Shown one piece after another: positions 1 through 5,176 of a stretch of 5,176 nt of DNA. Where the stretch lies: NCBI GenBank assembly GCA_002373535.1, contig DFKL01000041.1, positions 1-5,176 on the forward strand, written 5' to 3'. The position numbers were made by a program, and so were the translations under genes. The DNA comes from Prevotellaceae bacterium UBA3646 (GTDB lineage: Bacteria; Bacteroidota; Bacteroidia; Bacteroidales; Bacteroidaceae). The notes below the pieces were generated by a model. It ran no database searches. It saw only the letters and a list, made by a program, of their open reading frames with translations, and had not been told where the DNA came from. How positions within the stretch are numbered: the stretch's first letter is position 1; each line of letters opens with the position of its first letter.

Positions 1-53
1 AGGCTCTGAAGAAGACCCTCGAGGAGGCAGGTGCCAAGATAGAACTGAAGTAA
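1..53 (+). CDS. rplL: 50S ribosomal protein L7/L12, C-terminal end (5' truncated by window)
   Basis: Only the last 16 codons plus TAA (51-53) are visible; the reading frame begins at base 3. They encode ALKKTLEEAGAKIELK, which matches the conserved final helix and strand of the L7/L12 C-terminal domain (compare the E. coli ending KKALEEAGAEVEVK). L7/L12 forms the flexible stalk of the large ribosomal subunit and recruits translation GTPases such as EF-Tu and EF-G. Its place directly upstream of rpoB is the standard bacterial order and supports the call. A second in-frame stop (TAG, 54-56) follows at once. The start and most of the protein lie outside the window. Confidence rests on the short but characteristic tail plus synteny. 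Confidence 0.93.
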   Translation, partial: ALKKTLEEAGAKIELK

Positions 54-78
54 TAGACTTCATTAACAGGAAAATTCC

Positions 79-116
79 GGTAAAGGATCCTCTGGTAGAG
101 GGTTCTTTACCTTTTT
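79..116 (+). terminator. Intrinsic terminator/attenuator hairpin between rplL and rpoB
   Basis: Bases 79-92 (GGTAAAGGATCCTC) pair with 98-111 (GAGGGTTCTTTACC) to make a 14-bp stem with two G-U wobbles and no bulge. The loop is TGGTA (93-97), and a run of five T (112-116) follows directly. This is the textbook form of a Rho-independent terminator. It starts 25 nt after the rplL stop and ends 40 nt before the rpoB ATG. I see no convincing promoter for rpoB downstream of it. The simplest reading, by analogy with the known rplL-rpoB attenuator of E. coli, is a partial terminator that lets some polymerase through to rpoBC. The structure is seen directly; partial read-through is inference. Confidence 0.85.
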
Positions 117-156
117 GCGTCTATAAATCCAATAGTCAATACATAAGACGAACGAA
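117..156 (+). promoter_or_regulatory. rpoB 5' leader without a Shine-Dalgarno sequence
   Basis: The 40 nt between the terminator T-tract and the rpoB ATG are A/T-rich and contain no AGGAGG-like element; the bases just before the start are AAGACGAACGAA. Weak or absent Shine-Dalgarno sites with A-rich upstream bases are usual for Bacteroidota genes, so this does not argue against the start. An in-frame TAG at 133-135 and no other in-frame ATG between it and 157 fix position 157 as the first possible ATG start. Confidence 0.5.
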
Positions 157-3100
157 ATGTCTAAGATTATCAACAACAGAGTCAATTTCGCTACAGTCAA
201 GGCTCCCTATGCTTATCCGGATTTCCTTGAGGTGCAGCTGAAGTCTTTCAGGGACTTCCTCCAGTTGGATACTCCACCAGAGCTCCGCAAGAACGATGGC
301 CTGTATAAGGTGTTCAGTGAGAACTTCCCGATTGCAGATACACGAAATAATTTTGTGCTGGAGTTTCTGGACTATTATATCGACCCGCCACGCTACTCAA
401 TAGAAGAGTGTCTTGAGCGTGGCCTGACATACAGCGTGCCGTTGAAGGCAAAGCTGAAGCTATATTGTACGGATCCTGATCACGAGGATTTCGATACGGT
501 TATTCAGGATGTTTTCCTGGGCCCCATTCCATATATGACAAACAACGGCACTTTTGTCATCAACGGAGCAGAGCGCGTTGTCGTCAGTCAGTTACATCGT
601 TCCCCCGGTGTGTTCTTTGGCAGCAGTTTCCACAGCAACGGCACACAATTGTATAGTGCCCGTATCATACCATTCAAGGGAAGTTGGATCGAATTTGCCA
701 CAGACATCAACAATGTGATGTATGCCTATATCGACCGTAAGAAGAAACTGCCGGTGACGACTTTGCTGAGAGCCATAGGCTACGAGAAGGATCGTGATAT
801 TCTGGAAATATTCGATCTGGCAGAGGAGGTTAAGGTGAACAAGACCAATCTTAACCGTCATCTTGGACAGCGTCTGGCAGCCCGTCTGATGAAGACATGG
901 GTCGAGGATTTTGTCGACGAGGATACCGGAGAAGTCGTTTCTATCCAGCGTAACGAAGTATTGCTGGAGCGTGAGACAGAACTGACCAAGGAGAATATCG
1001 GACTGATACTTGAGAGTGGCGAAAGCAGCATTCTGCTTCACAAGCAGGAAGGCACAGGCAGCGATTACAGTATTATTTTTAATACCCTGCAAAAAGACAC
1101 CTCAAATAGCGAGAAGGAGGCAATAGACTATATCTATCGTCAGTTACGAAATGCAGATCCTGCAGACGACGCCAGCGCCAAGGAGGTAATCTTCAATTTG
1201 TTCTTCTCCGACAAGCGCTACGATCTGGGTGAGGTAGGCCGTTACCGTATCAACAAGAAGCTCGGATTGTCTACAGATTCTGATATACGCGTCTTGACCA
1301 AGGAGGACATAATTGAGATTATCAAGTACCTGATCGAGCTGGTCAACAGTAAGGCCAATGTTGATGACATAGACCATTTGAGCAATCGTCGAGTACGCAC
1401 TGTCGGCGAGCAGTTGAGTAACCAGTTTGCCATGGGACTTGCGCGCATGAGCCGTACGATTCGCGAGCGTATGAATGTACGTGACAACGAAGTGTTCACT
1501 CCGACAGATCTTATCAATGCAAAGACTATAAGCAGCGTTATCAATTCGTTCTTCGGCACCAATGCACTCAGCCAGTTTATGGATCAGACGAACCCATTGG
1601 CCGAGGTAACCCACAAACGCCGTTTGTCTGCGTTGGGACCTGGAGGTCTGAGCCGTGAGCGTGCAGGTTTCGAGGTTCGAGACGTACACTTTACACACTA
1701 CGGACGTCTCTGCCCGATTGAGAGCCCCGAAGGTCCTAATATTGGACTTATATCTTCCCTTTGCCTTTATGCAAAGATAAATGACCTGGGCTTCATCGAG
1801 ACACCATACCGTAAGGTAGAAAATGGAGTCGTTGATCTCTCAGAGAACGGTGTTCGTTACTACAGCGCGGAAGAAGAGGAGAAACTGATTATCGGTCAGG
1901 GTAATGCTCCATTGAACGAAGACGGCACATTTATCCGCAAGGTCGTAAAATGCCGTAAGGACGATGACTATCCGGTCGTTCCGCCTTCAGAGGTCAATCT
2001 GATGGATGTGTCACCACAGCAGATAGCATCTATTGCAGCAGGTCTGATTCCTTTCCTGGAGCACGACGACGGTCACCGCGCCCTGATGGGTAGTAACATG
2101 ATGCGTCAGGCAGTTCCTTTGATTCGCAGCGAAGCTCCAATTGTCGGTACAGGCATAGAGAAGCAGGTATGTGAGGACAGTCGTACAATGATTGTAGCTG
2201 AGGGCGACGGAGTAATCGATTATGTCGATGCTACCACCATCCGTATACTGTACGATCGTACAGAGGAGGAAGAGTTCGTTAGCTTCGAGCCGGCGATGAA
2301 AGAATATCGCATACCTAAGTTCCGTCGTACGAATCAGAACATGACCATCGACCTGCGTCCAATCTGTGATGTCGGCCAGCGTGTAAAAGCCGGAGACATA
2401 CTTACCGAAGGCTATTCTACCGAAGCCGGAGAATTGGCTCTCGGCAAGAATCTGTTGGTTGCCTACATGCCTTGGAAGGGATATAATTACGAGGATGCAA
2501 TCGTCTTGAACGAGCGAATAGTACGCGAGGACATACTCACCTCCGTCCATGTAGAGGAATTCAGCCTTGAAGTTCGTGAGACCAAGCGAGGCATGGAGGA
2601 GCTTACCGGAGACATTCCAAACGTGAGCGAGGAAGCTACAAAGGATCTGGACGAAAACGGAATCATTCGTGTCGGAGCAAATGTCGTTCCTGGAGACATC
2701 ATGATAGGAAAGATTACCCCCAAGGGAGAGAGCGATCCGAGCCCTGAGGAAAAACTTCTCAAGGCAATCTTCGGAGACAAGGCCGGTGATGTAAAGGATG
2801 CATCGCTCAAAGCTAGCCCCTCCCTGCGCGGCGTGGTAATTGACAAGAAGTTGTTCTCAAAGGCAATCAAGACACGTGCGGCAAAGGCCGAGGACAAGAA
2901 GCGTATTGCCCATCTCGACGAGGAATTCGAGAGCAAGGTAGGCGACCTCAAGGCAATTCTTATAGACAAGCTGCTCGAGCTTACTGCAGGCAAGAAGAGT
3001 GCAGGCGTCAAGGACTTCATGGGCTCTATACTTATACCCGCAGGCGAGGAAATTACCGAGACGGTTTTGTCCAACTTCGACTATACCGCAGTTCAGTTGA

Positions 3101-3966
3101 TAGGATGGACAGAGGACGAGCACACAAACGACCTGATCAAGACCCTTATCATCAACTACATCAAGAAATACAAGGTTCTGGATGCGGAAAACAAGCGCGC
3201 CCGCTTTGCCATCACTATCGGTGACGAGCTGCCTACAGGCATTATCCAGATGGCCAAGGTATACGTAGCCAAGAAGCGCAAGATCGGAGTCGGCGACAAG
3301 ATGGCAGGACGCCACGGAAACAAGGGCATTGTTTCCAAGGTGGTCCGTCAGGAAGACATGCCATTCTTGGCAGACGGAACACCGGTGGACATCGTGCTCA
3401 ATCCGTTAGGTGTGCCGAGCCGAATGAACATAGGTCAGATTTTCGAGACAGTGCTTGGAGCCGCAGGCAAGAAGCTTGGAGTTAAGTTCGCCACGCCTAT
3501 CTTCGACGGAGCCCGTCTGGACGACCTTAACGAGTGGACGGACAAGGCAGGTCTGCCACGCTATTGTTCGACGCAGTTGTACGACGGTGCCACAGGCGAG
3601 CCGTTCGACCAGTTAGCCACTGTAGGCATTGCATATATGCTAAAGCTCGGTCATATGGTAGAAGACAAGATGCACGCACGTAGCATAGGTCCTTACAGTC
3701 TTATTACACAGCAACCCTTGGGAGGTAAGGCACAGTTTGGCGGCCAGCGATTCGGTGAGATGGAAGTCTGGGCAATTGAGGCATTCGGTGCCAGCCATGT
3801 CCTCCAGGAGATACTTACCATCAAGAGTGACGATGTTACAGGTCGTAGCAAGGCCTACGAAGCAATCGTCAAGGGCGACAATATGCCAACTCCCGGTATC
3901 CCCGAGTCACTGAACGTGTTGTTGCACGAGCTTCGCGGATTGGGCCTGAGTGTATCACTGGATTAA
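157..3966 (+). CDS. rpoB: DNA-directed RNA polymerase subunit beta
   Basis: Complete 1269-aa beta subunit of the core RNA polymerase (alpha2-beta-beta'-omega), which makes all cellular RNA. The length fits Bacteroidales RpoB, about 70 aa shorter than E. coli (1342). Domains in order: protrusion (about 25-135, resuming near 415-470) and lobe (about 140-410, with the motif GTFVINGAERVVVSQLHRSP at 131-150). The fork and rifampicin region follow (467-532, including DQTNPLAEVTHKRRLSALG). Residues E779-D780 in GYNYEDA match E. coli E813-D814 near the active site. The flap with a charged helical insert spans about 800-1020. The catalytic-centre lysines are K1048 (GDKMAGRHGNKG) and K1056, equivalent to E. 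coli K1065 and K1073. NPLGVPSRMNIGQ lies near 1082-1094, and the C-terminal clamp part at 1172-1269 contains KMHARSIGPYSL and QFGGQRFGEMEVWA. No frameshift or missing key residue is seen. ATG 157 is the first ATG after an in-frame stop, and the N-terminus (NNRVNFA...YPDFLEVQLKSF) aligns with relatives. The gene ends with TAA plus TAG, 24 nt before rpoC. Confidence 0.99.
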   Translation: MSKIINNRVNFATVKAPYAYPDFLEVQLKSFRDFLQLDTPPELRKNDGLYKVFSENFPIADTRNNFVLEFLDYYIDPPRYSIEECLERGLTYSVPLKAKLKLYCTDPDHEDFDTVIQDVFLGPIPYMTNNGTFVINGAERVVVSQLHRSPGVFFGSSFHSNGTQLYSARIIPFKGSWIEFATDINNVMYAYIDRKKKLPVTTLLRAIGYEKDRDILEIFDLAEEVKVNKTNLNRHLGQRLAARLMKTWVEDFVDEDTGEVVSIQRNEVLLERETELTKENIGLILESGESSILLHKQEGTGSDYSIIFNTLQKDTSNSEKEAIDYIYRQLRNADPADDASAKEVIFNLFFSDKRYDLGEVGRYRINKKLGLSTDSDIRVLTKEDIIEIIKYLIELVNSKANVDDIDHLSNRRVRTVGEQLSNQFAMGLARMSRTIRERMNVRDNEVFTPTDLINAKTISSVINSFFGTNALSQFMDQTNPLAEVTHKRRLSALGPGGLSRERAGFEVRDVHFTHYGRLCPIESPEGPNIGLISSLCLYAKINDLGFIETPYRKVENGVVDLSENGVRYYSAEEEEKLIIGQGNAPLNEDGTFIRKVVKCRKDDDYPVVPPSEVNLMDVSPQQIASIAAGLIPFLEHDDGHRALMGSNMMRQAVPLIRSEAPIVGTGIEKQVCEDSRTMIVAEGDGVIDYVDATTIRILYDRTEEEEFVSFEPAMKEYRIPKFRRTNQNMTIDLRPICDVGQRVKAGDILTEGYSTEAGELALGKNLLVAYMPWKGYNYEDAIVLNERIVREDILTSVHVEEFSLEVRETKRGMEELTGDIPNVSEEATKDLDENGIIRVGANVVPGDIMIGKITPKGESDPSPEEKLLKAIFGDKAGDVKDASLKASPSLRGVVIDKKLFSKAIKTRAAKAEDKKRIAHLDEEFESKVGDLKAILIDKLLELTAGKKSAGVKDFMGSILIPAGEEITETVLSNFDYTAVQLIGWTEDEHTNDLIKTLIINYIKKYKVLDAENKRARFAITIGDELPTGIIQMAKVYVAKKRKIGVGDKMAGRHGNKGIVSKVVRQEDMPFLADGTPVDIVLNPLGVPSRMNIGQIFETVLGAAGKKLGVKFATPIFDGARLDDLNEWTDKAGLPRYCSTQLYDGATGEPFDQLATVGIAYMLKLGHMVEDKMHARSIGPYSLITQQPLGGKAQFGGQRFGEMEVWAIEAFGASHVLQEILTIKSDDVTGRSKAYEAIVKGDNMPTPGIPESLNVLLHELRGLGLSVSLD

Positions 3967-3971
3967 TAGTC

Positions 3972-3984
3972 AAAAAGGAAAAAA
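3972..3984 (+). promoter_or_regulatory. Purine-rich putative ribosome-binding stretch before rpoC
   Basis: The 24-nt gap between rpoB and rpoC contains AAAAAGGAAAAAA. Its AGGA core (3976-3979) lies 11 nt before the rpoC ATG, which is rather far for a strong Shine-Dalgarno site. It may act mainly as an A-rich unstructured loading site, as expected in Bacteroidota. No terminator or promoter fits in the gap, so rpoC is most likely translated from the same transcript as rpoB. Confidence 0.4.
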
Positions 3985-3990
3985 CAGAAT

Positions 3991-5176
3991 ATGGCTTTCA
4001 AGAAAGAAACCAAGGTGAAGAACAATTTCACCAAGATAACAATCGGACTTGCATCTCCTGAGGAGATTCTGGAGAACTCACATGGCGAGGTGCTGAAGCC
4101 CGAAACCATCAACTATCGTACCTACAAGCCAGAGCGTGACGGACTGTTCTGTGAGCGAATCTTCGGTCCCACCAAGGATTATGAGTGTCATTGCGGAAAG
4201 TACAAGCGAATCCGTTACAAGGGAACTATATGTGACCGCTGTGGCGTAGAGGTTACGGAGAAGAAGGTGCGTCGTGAGCGCAGTGGTCACATCCAGTTGG
4301 TCGTGCCCGTTGCACATATCTGGTACTTTCGCAGTCTGCCCAACAAGATAGGATATCTGTTGGGGATGCCTACAAAGAAGCTGGACAGCATCATCTATTA
4401 CGAGCGCTATGTCGTAATCCAGCCGGGAGTCTTCGGTCCCAAGGGAGACAATGATACACGAGGTATCGAAGACGGAGTAGTTCGCGAAGGAGACCTGCTC
4501 AGCGAGGAAGAGTATTGGAACATCACCGAAAAGCTCAGCCGCGACAACCAGTATCTGGACGACAGCGATCCTGACAAGTTTATATGCAAGATGGGTGCCG
4601 AGGCAATCCTGGATATGCTGCATCGCGTAGATTTGGATACATTGAGTTTCCAGTTACGAGACCAGGCCAATCAGGAGGGAGCACAGCAGCGCAAGAACGA
4701 GGCACTCAAGCGCCTGCAGGTCGTAGAGAGTTTCCGTGCCAGTGCCGGGCGCAACAAGCCCGAGTGGATGATACTCAAGGTCCTGCCGGTAATTCCGCCC
4801 GAACTTCGTCCGTTGGTACCGCTGGATGGAGGCCGCTTTGCCACGTCAGACCTCAACGATTTGTATCGTCGCGTCATTATACGCAACAACCGTCTGAAGC
4901 GTCTGTTGGAGATTAAGGCACCCGAGGTGATCCTTCGCAATGAGAAGCGCATGCTTCAGGAAGCCGTAGATTGCCTCTTCGACAACAGCCGCCGCGTCAA
5001 TGCCGTCAAGACAGAGAGCAACCGGCCGCTGAAGTCCTTGTCCGACTCTTTGAAAGGCAAGCAAGGACGTTTCCGTCAGAACCTGTTGGGTAAGCGCGTC
5101 GACTACAGCGCCCGTTCCGTCATTGTCGTAGGTCCTGAACTTAAGATGGGCGAGTGCGGTCTGCCAAAGCTTATGG
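3991..5176 (+). CDS. rpoC: DNA-directed RNA polymerase subunit beta', N-terminal part (3' truncated by window)
   Basis: The first 395 codons plus one base of the beta' subunit, which forms the clamp and holds the catalytic Mg of RNA polymerase. Full-length Bacteroidales RpoC is about 1400 aa, so roughly the first quarter is here. Visible elements in order: N-terminal segment with PERDGLFCERIFGP (47-60); zinc-binding domain with all four cysteines C66, C68, C81 and C84 in the usual CxC-x12-CxxC spacing; VAHIWYFRSLPNKIGYLLG (107-125); lid region LVPLDGGRFATSDLNDLYRR (275-294); the clamp-helix coiled coil that binds sigma region 2 (about 284-330, NNRLKRLLE and NEKRMLQEAVD); and switch 2 (SLKGKQGRFRQNLLGKRVDY, 353-372, then SARSVIVVGP). 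The Mg-binding NADFDGD motif lies beyond the window. The start MAFKKETK matches the family N-terminus. No frameshift is seen. Confidence 0.98.
   Translation, partial: MAFKKETKVKNNFTKITIGLASPEEILENSHGEVLKPETINYRTYKPERDGLFCERIFGPTKDYECHCGKYKRIRYKGTICDRCGVEVTEKKVRRERSGHIQLVVPVAHIWYFRSLPNKIGYLLGMPTKKLDSIIYYERYVVIQPGVFGPKGDNDTRGIEDGVVREGDLLSEEEYWNITEKLSRDNQYLDDSDPDKFICKMGAEAILDMLHRVDLDTLSFQLRDQANQEGAQQRKNEALKRLQVVESFRASAGRNKPEWMILKVLPVIPPELRPLVPLDGGRFATSDLNDLYRRVIIRNNRLKRLLEIKAPEVILRNEKRMLQEAVDCLFDNSRRVNAVKTESNRPLKSLSDSLKGKQGRFRQNLLGKRVDYSARSVIVVGPELKMGECGLPKLM

Noticed and set aside
112..147. A possible Bacteroidota-type promoter (TTTG at 114-117, TACATAAG at 140-147) before rpoB
   Set aside because: The -7 element matches TAnnTTTG at only four of six fixed positions, the spacer of 22 nt is slightly long, and the -33 part is the terminator T-tract. 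It would also leave almost no leader. Too weak to call without TSS data.
592..3338. Several long minus-strand reading frames (60-195 aa) opposite rpoB
   Set aside because: They lie wholly inside rpoB on the other strand and their translations show no family motifs. They are explained by codon bias of the strongly conserved rpoB frame.
2984..3474. Repeated GCAGGCAAGAAG at about 2986 and 3463
   Set aside because: Both copies encode Ala-Gly-Lys-Lys in rpoB in the same frame. Shared codon choice explains this short match, with no other sign of a repeat.
4584..4916. A 110-aa plus-strand reading frame within rpoC
   Set aside because: It is out of frame with rpoC, fully contained in it, low in complexity (Arg/Gly/Ser rich), and has no start signal. 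The rpoC frame here encodes unmistakable beta' sequence.
4078..5064. Minus-strand reading frames of 72-181 aa opposite rpoC
   Set aside because: They overlap the clear rpoC coding frame, overlap each other in different frames, and have no recognisable domain. They are shadows of rpoC.

Overview
The window is a piece of the conserved bacterial rpl-rpo transcription/translation locus. It holds the last codons of rplL (ribosomal protein L7/L12), a 103-nt intergenic region with a strong intrinsic-terminator hairpin, a complete rpoB (RNA polymerase beta subunit, 1269 aa), and the first 395 codons of rpoC (beta' subunit), which runs off the right edge. All genes are on the + strand in the usual rplL-rpoB-rpoC order.

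The organism is most likely a member of Bacteroidota, order Bacteroidales (Bacteroides/Prevotella-like). The reasons are the RpoB length of 1269 aa and Bacteroidales-style wording of conserved segments: RpoB 'FFGTNALSQFMDQTNPLAE' and 'GPIPYMT', RpoC N-terminus 'MAFKKETK', RpoC 'IIYYERYVVIQPG' and 'VDYSARS'. There is also no Shine-Dalgarno sequence before rpoB and an A-rich stretch before rpoC, as expected in this phylum. This comes from remembered family sequences, not a database search, so genus is not assigned. Base composition is close to half GC by eye.

Layout: 1-53 is the rplL 3' end, finished by tandem stops. 54-156 is the intergenic region, with a 14-bp stem, 5-nt loop and T5 tract at 79-116, then a 40-nt A/T-rich leader to the rpoB ATG. 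157-3966 is rpoB, also finished by tandem stops. 3967-3990 is a 24-nt purine-rich gap. 3991-5176 is the start of rpoC, through the zinc-binding domain, clamp coiled coil and switch 2, and stopping before the catalytic NADFDGD motif.

The two large products are the catalytic core subunits of RNA polymerase and are probably co-transcribed. The hairpin before rpoB would lower polymerase-subunit output relative to the highly expressed L7/L12, by partial termination.

I found no mobile element, CRISPR array, tRNA/rRNA gene or novel system. This is ordinary core genome. Points worth a second look are the rplL-rpoB attenuator, an intragenic shift in Asp codon choice along rpoB, drug-site residues in both subunits, and the lineage-specific inserts in beta.
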